From Caldilinea sp. CFX5 (lineage in GTDB: Bacteria > Chloroflexota > Anaerolineae > Caldilineales > Caldilineaceae): a stretch of 64,000 nt of DNA. The translations under genes and the position numbers were made by a program. This document shows, piece by piece, positions 52,589-59,281 of this stretch. The notes under the pieces are model-generated. The model had not been told where the DNA came from, ran no database searches, and saw nothing but the letters and a program-made list of their open reading frames with translations. The first letter of the stretch is position 1. Every line of letters starts with the position of its first letter. Location of the stretch: contig QWII01000077.1 of assembly GCA_021405325.1 (NCBI GenBank), positions 4,574 through 68,573 on the forward strand, written 5' to 3'.

Positions 52589-52627
52589 CGTCTATCCCGT
52601 TGGCGGGTGACATAGAACCGTTTTTTA
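52589..52627 (-). promoter_or_regulatory. decayed box-type promoter of the propeller gene
   Basis: The -10 TAGACG (52589-52594) and -35 TTCTAT (52612-52617) keep the 17-bp spacing, and ACCGTTTTTTA follows, but the TTACACAA box is replaced by unrelated sequence after 52627. A frameshifted trace of the MSKHSRR leader (RTITIVV in another frame) is also present at about 52545-52575. Confidence 0.5.
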
Positions 52628-52635
52628 TGGCGCTT

Positions 52636-52775
52636 TCAAAAAGTCCCGGTGAATGAATTCACCGTCTGCCACAGAAAACCTGCTAAAGCCAGGTTACTGT
52701 GCGCGGTGCAGACCGGGGCTTCAGTGCGTTTTAACGCAGCTTTTTGTGGCAGACACGGGTTTCAACCCGTGGGTA
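52636..52775. repeat. cluster of small palindromes downstream of the secreted-protein relic
   Basis: CCGGTGAATGAATTCACCG, a CTGCCACAG...CTGTG pair and ACGGGTTTCAACCCGT follow one another. They could fold into several stems. The last lies at the stop codon of the 52762 gene. No coding potential. Confidence 0.55.
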
Positions 52776-53261
52776 TGGGCGCTTGAACCACAACGGTGTA
52801 TTGACCGGCCGCCAGCCCGGTGAGATCGAGCGCGACGGTTTCGGCAAAAGGCGTAAGCACAGCCGCACACAACCGCCGATCCAACCGGGAACGGGTGGCA
52901 ATGGTGAGCCAGATCTGATCGCCGGCCTGGCGTTGTTGGATCTTGGCGATTTCCACACAGGCGCTGGGCAAGCTACCGCGCACGAGGGCATTGATCTGGA
53001 CCGGGAAAACGGCGGTCGTGGAGACCACGACGCTCGCCACCGTTGCCATGTCCCCCAATCGATCATCCGCTTCCTTAAGCGCGATTTCTGGATCACTTTG
53101 CACCAGCGGCATGAAGACGCGATTCGTTGTTACCGACCTGGGCTTGTCCGGTGCATCCGCCCCCGTTTGCTGGGCAAAGAGGGTGGTGAATGGGCGAAAA
53201 GGACAAGTGCGCTGCTGATGAGGATTGTTCCTGTTCGGTGTCGCCAAGGATGAAGAACCAT
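52762..53261 (-). pseudogene. secreted small-domain protein, frameshifted after the signal peptide
   Basis: The C-terminal domain reads from TTLFAQQTGADAP through NRVFMPLVQSD and a beta-rich domain with two Cys (SACVEIAKIQ; RRLCAAVLTPFAET) to GLAAGQYTVVVQ, a domain type I associate with Chloroflexota lipoproteins. A start with AGGAGG 5 bp upstream (ATG at 53261) opens a signal-peptide-like segment (GTILISSALVLFA) in a different frame. One indel around 53195-53215 would join the two. So it is a recent pseudogene or a sequencing error. A box-dependent promoter precedes it. Confidence 0.6.
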
Positions 53262-53349
53262 CGGTGCCTCCTGCAATGTCATCGTGCGGCTTCGCTTGCT
53301 TGACCGGGCGCTTTTGCTGATGAGAGTCTACCAAATCGGTTGTGTCAGT

Positions 53350-53430
53350 GCATCGGTACAGTTACCGATTCCACTACCTATTCCATTACCTATTTGTGAA
53401 AGAAGGGGCATAGGTAACTGTACTGATAGC
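53350..53430 (-). promoter_or_regulatory. leader inverted repeat, ATCGGTA/ACCTAT type, copy 2
   Basis: CATCGGTACAGTTACC and two ACCTATT units are mirrored by ATAGGTAACTGTACTGATAG. It follows the transcription start of the 53261 gene. Confidence 0.65.
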
Positions 53431-53433
53431 GTC

Positions 53434-53487
53434 ACTCTACACCTTGCTCTGAGGGTATGGAACGGTTTTTTACACAAAATTACACAA
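53434..53487 (-). promoter_or_regulatory. box-dependent promoter of the secreted-protein gene
   Basis: Box (53470-53487), 7 bp, -35 TTCCAT (53457-53462), 17 bp, -10 TAGAGT (53434-53439) on the minus strand. Confidence 0.72.
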
Positions 53488-53679
53488 GAACCTGTGTAGT
53501 CTACGCCATTTGCCGCGCCGGTGCATCGAGCGCTGTCCTGATGCTCATCCTAATTCCTGGTGGTGGTACTTTTCAGGCCAGCAGTAACGAACCGGCATCA
53601 TGATCGAGGATTGCTGTACTGAAGCGCAGCACTGTCCGTTCAAACAGGTTGTGCTTTTGCTGGCCCGTGGGAAACGTCT
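53488..53679. other. gene-free stretch
   Basis: No gene, repeat or terminator that I can support lies between the box and the stop codon of the ester cyclase gene. Confidence 0.4.
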
Positions 53680-54093
53680 TCATGATAGCCTGACCCCCAC
53701 CTGCTGCAAGATTCCCAGTAGATCAAAATAGACCCACTGTTCGACAATTTTGCCATTGCGGAGATGGGAGAGCCAGACGCCGCCTACGCTCACTGTTTTG
53801 CCGGTGGGCGCAATGCCCATCAATTCACCCTGATGTGTCCCGCGCAGGGTTCGCCGGGTGACGACTTTGTCGCCATCGGCAAAGAGATCTTCTTCGATAG
53901 CCTGCATATCGGGAAAGGCGCCAAACATCAGGTGGGCAACCGTCTGCTTAACCGTCGTTAGGTCGGCATCCGGTGTGGGTAGGCCAGGGTCATGGTTAAG
54001 AAAGTCTGGAGCGCAGACTTCGTTCCAGATCTCCAGGTTGTGAGCGTTGAAGCCTTCCCAAAAGCGGCGGATGGCAGCGATATTGGTGGTCAT
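53680..54093 (-). CDS. ester cyclase (SnoaL-like polyketide cyclase family)
   Basis: 137 residues from the ATG at 54093 with AGGAG about 9 bp upstream. The family pattern is clear: FWEGFNAHNLEIWNEV, APDFLNHDPG, FGAFPDMQ, EEDLFADGDKVVTR, GTHQGELMGI-APTGK and KIVEQWVYFD at the end. SnoaL-like enzymes cyclise or isomerise small ketoester-like substrates by acid-base catalysis; the Asp/His pair in NHDP is usual. The substrate is unknown. The frame continues upstream into the MSKHSRR leader. It is paralogous in position, not in sequence, to the NTF2 gene at 48816. Confidence 0.85.
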   Translation of the reverse strand: MTTNIAAIRRFWEGFNAHNLEIWNEVCAPDFLNHDPGLPTPDADLTTVKQTVAHLMFGAFPDMQAIEEDLFADGDKVVTRRTLRGTHQGELMGIAPTGKTVSVGGVWLSHLRNGKIVEQWVYFDLLGILQQVGVRLS

Positions 54094-54231
54094 AGCGATT
54101 CTCTCCTTTTCAACTAGATTATTCGTTTGCGTTGTTACGGTTGCATCCACCGTCACCGGCACATCCCCCCAGCGAATGGTCCAGATTTCGGTGACGACGA
54201 TGGTGATGGTGCGACGGCTGTGTTTGCTCAT
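54094..54231 (-). other. conserved in-frame leader segment MSKHSRRTITIV, copy 2
   Basis: Encodes MSKHSRRTITIVVTEIW and TIRWGDVPVTV, differing from copy 1 at a few positions. The following ~15 residues are unrelated between the copies. Confidence 0.6.
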
Positions 54232-54237
54232 GTCCCT

Positions 54238-54291
54238 ACTCTACACCAGCAGTGAGCGACAGGGAACGGTTTTTTACACAAAATTACACAA
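54238..54291 (-). promoter_or_regulatory. box-dependent promoter of the ester cyclase gene
   Basis: Box (54274-54291), 7 bp, -35 TTCCCT (54261-54266), 17 bp, -10 TAGAGT (54238-54243). Confidence 0.75.
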
Positions 54292-54338
54292 AGCTAGCGG
54301 CGGATGAGCGATGGCGAAACATCGTTCAACCCTTACTG

Positions 54339-54471
54339 ATCAGGACTTTCGCAAGAGGCAACTGGCCAGACCTCCGGGAGGTGGGCAAACGAACTTTCTC
54401 TGGTGCGACATCTTGTGCCCACCTCCCGGAGGTCTGGCCTAGCGATCTCATTATGGCTCGTCTTGTGTAAG
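54339..54471. mobile_element. 133-bp non-autonomous element with 9-bp target duplication
   Basis: It is flanked by CCCTTACTG on both sides (54330-54338 and 54472-54480). The duplicated paralogous region near 49,470-49,490 shows the same site empty, with a single CCCTTACTG. Inside are 24-nt perfect inverted arms (54364-54387 and 54416-54439, GGCCAGACCTCCGGGAGG...). The ends GGACTTTCGCAAGA and, inverted, GCTTACACAAGA are similar. It encodes nothing. Confidence 0.8.
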
Positions 54472-54490
54472 CCCTTACTGCTATAGAAGC

Positions 54491-54979
54491 TCACGCCGGG
54501 TGAATCATTTCAGCAAACTTCCTCTCCACCCACGCCCGCATGTCATAGGTGATGGGCGGTTGGGGCGCATTCCCTTCCGTACCGGGTGCCGGGTTGCGTT
54601 CCAGATATTGGATGGGTAGCTCATGAGAAGGGAACACGGCGTGCAGGCGCAAGACCGCCGCACCCAGATTGCGTGTGCCATGCGGCACCCCGGCCGGGAT
54701 AAAGACAACGGCGCCGGCGCCAACTGTGCGCCGCTCTTGCCCCAGCGTCACCTCGGCGCTCCCCTCATCAATGATGATCAACTCTTCGATGGTATGGACA
54801 TGCAGGGGGATGCAGTCGCCCGGCGCCATGCGTTCAAACAAAACCATTACCCCATTCACATACTGCCCATCGGGACGGGACGGGTCAAGCACCATGGCGA
54901 TGTTGGAGTTGGGCCGGTAATCATCCGGATCGCCTTCGTCTACGATGGGGCGATACGCGCGCTCGGTAATAATTGCCAT
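54491..54979 (-). CDS. cupin-domain protein, copy 2
   Basis: 162 residues, ATG at 54979 after AAGGAGG. It differs from copy 1 at about a dozen positions over the whole length and keeps all cupin ligands (PLHVHTIEELIII; GVPHGTRNLG). The reverse arrangement of neighbours is the same: an NTF2-fold gene lies downstream. This copy has a box-dependent promoter and the ATCGGTA leader repeat upstream. Confidence 0.87.
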   Translation of the reverse strand: MAIITERAYRPIVDEGDPDDYRPNSNIAMVLDPSRPDGQYVNGVMVLFERMAPGDCIPLHVHTIEELIIIDEGSAEVTLGQERRTVGAGAVVFIPAGVPHGTRNLGAAVLRLHAVFPSHELPIQYLERNPAPGTEGNAPQPPITYDMRAWVERKFAEMIHPA

Positions 54980-55063
54980 TCGTTCCTCCTTTAGTTCCTC
55001 CTGCGGCTTCTCTTTCTTAACAAGGCGCTTTTGCTGATGAGAGTCTATCTGATCGGCTGTGTC

Positions 55064-55137
55064 GGCGCATCGGTACAGGTACCGATTTCGATACCTATTT
55101 CCAGCAGAGTGGGCATAGGTAACTATACCGATAGCGT
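55064..55137 (-). promoter_or_regulatory. leader inverted repeat, ATCGGTA/ACCTAT type, copy 3
   Basis: GCGCATCGGTACAGG and ACCTATTTCC are mirrored by ATAGGTAACTATACCGATAGCG, between the promoter and the cupin ribosome site. The flanking sequence down to the gene (GAGTCT..., CAAAAGCGCC on the minus strand) also matches that of the 53261 gene. Confidence 0.65.
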
Positions 55138-55138
55138 C

Positions 55139-55192
55139 ACTCTACACCGTTTGCAGGTGGCATGGAATCGGTTTTTACACAAAATTACACAA
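55139..55192 (-). promoter_or_regulatory. box-dependent promoter of cupin copy 2
   Basis: Box (55175-55192), 7 bp, -35 TTCCAT (55162-55167), 17 bp, -10 TAGAGT (55139-55144). Confidence 0.75.
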
Positions 55193-55252
55193 ACCGACAA
55201 AAGCATAGTGCTACACCCTTCTCTGCCCTCCTCTTGTCCAGTGTGGTAACAG

Positions 55253-55630
55253 TTACAGTGGTTCCACTGTAACGCGCGTACCTGTAAGCGTGAACGGTCC
55301 ATTGAACTGATGATCGATCGGCTTGCCTTCCCGGTCGAATACGTCTGTCACCCCGTGGGCAATGAGGTGATTGCTGTCATCCAGGTGGATGGATCCGCGC
55401 ACTCTTCCTTTCGCATTGTATTGACCTTGCTCGTTGGCGACGAAGCCCCAGAATGTCACCAAATAGGTGTTGCCGCTACCGCTCCAGACGCCAGGGTTTG
55501 TCTCTTTCAGGGAGTTAATGTCAAGAAAATTGCCATCGGCGAAGAAGGTGTACAAGCCATCAAACCCTTCGTTCATACCCTCCACTTTGATCTTGACCTG
55601 CCAGACGCCCACAATTGGTTGATTTTGCAT
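55253..55630 (-). CDS. small lipocalin-like hypothetical protein
   Basis: 125 residues, ATG at 55630 with AGGAG 6 bp upstream. It begins PIVGVWQVKIKVEG and has alternating strands (YTFFADGNFLDI; NTYLVTFWGF; VRGSIHLDDSNHL; FTLTGTRVTVEPL), which resembles a small beta-barrel of the lipocalin-like type. No signal peptide. Upstream lies an ATCGGTA/ACCTAT leader repeat like those of the box-controlled genes, but no clear box, so its membership of the same regulon is only suggested. Confidence 0.65.
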   Translation of the reverse strand: MQNQPIVGVWQVKIKVEGMNEGFDGLYTFFADGNFLDINSLKETNPGVWSGSGNTYLVTFWGFVANEQGQYNAKGRVRGSIHLDDSNHLIAHGVTDVFDREGKPIDHQFNGPFTLTGTRVTVEPL

Positions 55631-55729
55631 AATACGCTCCTGATTTGAATGGGTTGAACTAATGCGACGGGTGGTTGCGTGTAGTCATCTCTCACCTAGC
55701 CCTTGCCAGTTTACTGAATTCGCAGCGGC

Positions 55730-55800
55730 GGCGCATCGGTACGGATACCTATTTGTCTACCTATTTATGTTTTGCCCCCTACCTAGAGCGAACTAGGTAT
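55730..55800 (-). promoter_or_regulatory. degenerate leader repeat, ATCGGTA/ACCTAT type, copy 4
   Basis: GCGCATCGGTACGG, ACCTATTT twice and CTAGGTA. The mirrored half is poorly kept and no TTACACAA box follows. Confidence 0.5.
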
Positions 55801-55844
55801 TGGCTGCAAACGCGGTCCCCCTTTGCCGCTTTTGCGCAAAATAA

Positions 55845-55882
55845 AAAAGAGGAAGGTGAGTAACTGCTCACCTTCCTCTTTT
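55845..55882 (-). terminator. strong bidirectional terminator
   Basis: Perfect 16-nt arms AAAAGAGGAAGGTGAG / CTCACCTTCCTCTTTT with a 6-nt loop. On the minus strand it continues into TTTTTTATTTT, 27 bp after the stop codon of LuxR-STAND 1. Confidence 0.85.
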
Positions 55883-55908
55883 GTGACTGTGTACGCGATA
55901 GAGTAGTT

Positions 55909-58497
55909 TTATCCGAGCCCGTGGTCGATGGCAATGCGCGTGGCTGCTGCGCGCGAGGTCACGCCCAGTTTGCTAAAGATCGACGTCACATGCGCATTGA
56001 CGGTCCGGCGGCTGATGACCAACTTGTCGGCAATCTCCGCATAGGGTAAGCCCTGCACCAACAAGCGCAGCACTTCGATTTCGCGCGCGGTCAAGCTGGC
56101 AGTGGAAAGGGGATGCGTTGACTCGACGGCGCTCTCTGTGTTCGCCGGAACTGCCCCCGCTGACGCTTTGGGGATTGCCAAGGCGTATTCAATGGCCTGT
56201 TCCATGGACAGGGCTTGACCTTCCACCCAACACGCGGCGAATCTTTCTTCGCCTACCAGGGCGCGCACCGTAGCGATTGCGTGTTCCTGATCGGCCAGCG
56301 TAGTAAGCGTGTGATAGCTGGCGCCGCCGGTCACATGGCGCAGGATGGCAGCGACCGCCAACAGGCGTACGGCCCGTTCAGGCTGCCTTTGCCCCTGGGC
56401 GAGCGTTCCCAGGTGGTGGAAGATGAGTCCCATTCCCCCCTTGTCACCCAACTCACGCCCTAACAGCAGAGACTCGCGGTAAAGGGCGTCGGCCTCTTCC
56501 ATCTCACCCTGACGTTGACGGATTTCGCCTAACAAGGTCAGTGCTTCCGCAATCAGCCACTTGTGCGCCGCAGCGCGCTGCAACACCAATGCCTGTGTAA
56601 AGTGAGCGCGGGCAGTCGCATTGTCGCCCTGTAGACCCGCAATAAATCCCAAGCCGCTAAAGGCGCTGGCGATGCCCCACGTGTCGTCTAACGCCTGAAA
56701 AAGCACAAGCTCCTCCTCGAATAACGTCCGGGCTGTCGCCCGATCCCCCTGACCGGCCACGGCAGAGGCCAGATTGTCCAGCGCCAACGCCAGATCCCAC
56801 CGGCTATCCAGCACCCGGCACAAGGCTACGCTCTCCTTACCGTAGCGTTGCGCGGTCACAAAATCGCTTTGGCAGTACGCCACCATGCACAACTCCCGTA
56901 AAGCAATCGCCAGCCCGTGTAGATCACCGATTTTGCGCCAGTGCGCCGTACTCTCCTCAAGTTCGCTGCGGGCAATCGGGAAGTTGCCGTGCATTGCCGC
57001 CAGCAGCCCCGCCCCCCACAGCGCTTTTGCCCGCGCCGCGGTCGGCTCGGTGGCGCGTTGCAGGGTGGTCACCAACCACCCACGCACCTCACTGACGTGA
57101 TTGCCAAAATGGGCGAACCAGGCCAGCGCCCCGGCCAACCGTACACCGATTTCTGACCGATCCTCAGCGGTCGCACTCCAGGCGAAAATGGCGCGCAGGT
57201 TATCCAGTTCGGCATTCAAGCGGGTTAGCCCTGGTTGGCGTCGTGGCCCCAGCAGGTCCGCCTCCGTTGCCTCCGCCAGGGCTAAGAAAAAACACGCATG
57301 ATCGCGGCGGAGCATTTCTGCTTCAACACTGTGGATTAACTGCTCTAGAGCGTATTCATGGATGGTTTCCAACATGCTAAAACGTGCATCGCCCGCTGCT
57401 TCCACCTGGCGCACCAGGTTTTTACCGAGGAGTGAGGCGACCCCCGCTAGTGTATCGATTTTGCGATCACCATCCGCACTGCTGACGGCCTGGGCGGCTT
57501 CCAGGGTAAACCCGCCGACAAAGACCGCCAACCGTCGAAAGAGCGTCTGTTCGTCCGGTGTCAACAGGTCATAGCTCCAGGCAATTTCGTCGCGTAGGGT
57601 GCGTTGGCGGGTGGGCAGATCGTGAGAGCCGCCGGTGAGCAGGGTAAGGCGCTGGTTCAAACGCGCCAACAGGGCGGCTGGGGCGAACAATTTGATTCTG
57701 GCGGCAGCCAGTTCCAGCGCCAAGGGTAGCCCATCCAGAGCAATGCAGATCTGCGCCACCGCCGTGGCATTCTCTGGTGTGAGGGCAAAATCCGGTTTGA
57801 CCGCCTTGGCCCGTTGGCAGAAGAGATCGATGGCGGCGTATTCGCTTTGGCTGCCAGTAGTGAGCTGCTTGGCGTCAGGCAACGCCAAGGGCGCAACGGG
57901 AAATTCCTGTTCGCTGTAGAGATGCAGGGACGCGCGGCTGGTCACCAACACCTTGAGGCGCGGGCAGGCGGCCAACAGCGCGCTGACCAGCGGGGCCGCC
58001 GGCAAGATCTGCTCGAAGTTGTCCAGCACAAGTAATAGTTGTTTGTCGCGTAGATACTCTTGCAGACTCTCCTGCATCGCGCGACCAGGTACTTCCCGCA
58101 CACCCAATGTTTGGGCAATCGCCGAAGCAACCAGGTCAGGATCGCTGATTGGCGCCAGCGAGACAAAGTAGACACCATCGACAAAGTGATCCAGCAAGTT
58201 CGCTGCCACCTGCAACGCCAGCCGCGTCTTGCCGATGCCGCCGGGGCCAGTCAGCGTGAGCAGACCGACCTGTTCTTGTAACAACAGGTGTTGGATGGCA
58301 GCCACGTCATGGTCGCGCCCGATGAGCGCCGTGCGTGGCAGGGTGAGGTTGTTGTGAACCGCTGGCGCGGTAGCACGTGCGCCAGGGTTGCTGATGAGGG
58401 CGCGGTTTGTTTCACTGGGTGCACGGTGCGCTGCCGTTACGTGTGTTGTATCGACGCCCACGGTCGGCGGGTTGGTCTCAGGCTTGGCAGTTGTCAT
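55909..58497 (-). CDS. NB-ARC-TPR-LuxR (STAND) transcription regulator 1
   Basis: About 862 residues of MalT-like plan without a DNA-binding N-terminus. [21 protein letters not shown], Walker [14 protein letters not shown] (about 80), Walker [11 protein letters not shown] (about 155), [22 protein letters not shown] (about 255) and a winged helix ([17 protein letters not shown]). TPR-type repeats follow from about 400 to 760. A LuxR HTH ends the protein ([33 protein letters not shown]). I start at the ATG at 58497 by analogy with its paralog; GTG at 58509 is possible. Ligand and targets unknown. Confidence 0.9.
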   Translation of the reverse strand: MTTAKPETNPPTVGVDTTHVTAAHRAPSETNRALISNPGARATAPAVHNNLTLPRTALIGRDHDVAAIQHLLLQEQVGLLTLTGPGGIGKTRLALQVAANLLDHFVDGVYFVSLAPISDPDLVASAIAQTLGVREVPGRAMQESLQEYLRDKQLLLVLDNFEQILPAAPLVSALLAACPRLKVLVTSRASLHLYSEQEFPVAPLALPDAKQLTTGSQSEYAAIDLFCQRAKAVKPDFALTPENATAVAQICIALDGLPLALELAAARIKLFAPAALLARLNQRLTLLTGGSHDLPTRQRTLRDEIAWSYDLLTPDEQTLFRRLAVFVGGFTLEAAQAVSSADGDRKIDTLAGVASLLGKNLVRQVEAAGDARFSMLETIHEYALEQLIHSVEAEMLRRDHACFFLALAEATEADLLGPRRQPGLTRLNAELDNLRAIFAWSATAEDRSEIGVRLAGALAWFAHFGNHVSEVRGWLVTTLQRATEPTAARAKALWGAGLLAAMHGNFPIARSELEESTAHWRKIGDLHGLAIALRELCMVAYCQSDFVTAQRYGKESVALCRVLDSRWDLALALDNLASAVAGQGDRATARTLFEEELVLFQALDDTWGIASAFSGLGFIAGLQGDNATARAHFTQALVLQRAAAHKWLIAEALTLLGEIRQRQGEMEEADALYRESLLLGRELGDKGGMGLIFHHLGTLAQGQRQPERAVRLLAVAAILRHVTGGASYHTLTTLADQEHAIATVRALVGEERFAACWVEGQALSMEQAIEYALAIPKASAGAVPANTESAVESTHPLSTASLTAREIEVLRLLVQGLPYAEIADKLVISRRTVNAHVTSIFSKLGVTSRAAATRIAIDHGLG

Positions 58498-58575
58498 GAG
58501 CGGGATCACTAGACAAGGGAACTGGAGTGGGAAATGACGGTCTATGCCCTGTGCTTGCTAGAACCGATCAAGGTT

Positions 58576-58836
58576 TTACGTTGTTAACGCAAAGTCAGCC
58601 ACCGGTACTTGCATTACGGCGACGGGTTGCAATTGTCCCGCCTGATCGGCTTGGAATAGTTTTTCTAAGGAACGAGCAACCTTTGCTTGAAAAAAGCGAT
58701 GACCGTTTTCTTCACACTCCCGTACAGGGACAGAGCGTACTACCAGTAAATGGCCGCCATTCCAATCGCTGTAATCAATCACCTTTTCAATCAGGTTGCT
58801 GCCACAAATCGGGCAAAGCGCTTGTTCATCTGTCAT
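58576..58836 (-). CDS. YgiT-type zinc-finger antitoxin
   Basis: 86 residues. It begins MTDEQALCPICG with a CxxC zinc pair; the second pair is less regular (RECEENGHRFF). The middle is typical of YgiT/MqsA-N antitoxin-like proteins (VPVRECEENG), and the C-terminal VPVADFALTT resembles the stabilising tail. It follows the DUF4258 gene by 28 bp, the usual toxin-first order for this pair. A 64-bp remnant of a second copy is at 62195-62258. Confidence 0.82.
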   Translation of the reverse strand: MTDEQALCPICGSNLIEKVIDYSDWNGGHLLVVRSVPVRECEENGHRFFQAKVARSLEKLFQADQAGQLQPVAVMQVPVADFALTT

Positions 58837-58864
58837 TATATCACCGTTGTACTACCCCATCCTA

Positions 58865-59179
58865 TTACTTCCGTCGGAAGCGATCTCTTGTCCATTGATC
58901 TTCGTCGGGAAAGTAGACAGTCACAATCTTACTTTGTGGTGTTAATGAGCATACCACATGCAGGGACTCCCCTTTAGCTGTCGTGAAGCCCCAGAAAATA
59001 CACTTGGGGAACGGGTCAGCATTTGCATCACGCTCAATGATCTCCCCATCAATGATCACATTTTCCACATCTGCCAGAGAAATTCCACGTTGCCGCATCC
59101 GCTCAAAGGCGTGAACACTGATTTCATAATCACCACGTTGAACTTTGGTACGGATTTCTTCAAAGTTCACTTTCGGCAT
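58865..59179 (-). CDS. DUF4258 toxin-like protein
   Basis: 104 residues. Family features: YEISVHAFERMRQRGIS near 19-33, ENVIIDGEIIE, and VVCSLTPQSKIVTVYFPDEDQW near the end, here indicated by its core VTVYFPDEDQW. DUF4258 proteins are RelE/MqsR-related toxins paired with YgiT-type antitoxins, expected to cleave mRNA or act on ribosomes. The partner lies directly downstream. Confidence 0.82.
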   Translation of the reverse strand: MPKVNFEEIRTKVQRGDYEISVHAFERMRQRGISLADVENVIIDGEIIERDANADPFPKCIFWGFTTAKGESLHVVCSLTPQSKIVTVYFPDEDQWTRDRFRRK

Positions 59180-59281
59180 AACTCACACTATTGCCCTTGT
59201 CTTGGCGAGCTTTGGTTGACATGCTACGATTGCAGCGTCGTAGCCAATTATACATGAGCTTTGGCCGAAGCACAAGATAAA

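Noticed and set aside
52636..52775. Cluster of palindromes as a riboswitch or tRNA-like RNA
   Set aside because: The stems are separate, no acceptor or conserved ligand-core pattern is visible, and it lies downstream of one gene and upstream of a decayed promoter.
54364..54439. The 24-bp hairpin as a transcription terminator
   Set aside because: It lies inside an insert with a target duplication and has no T-run; mobility explains it better.
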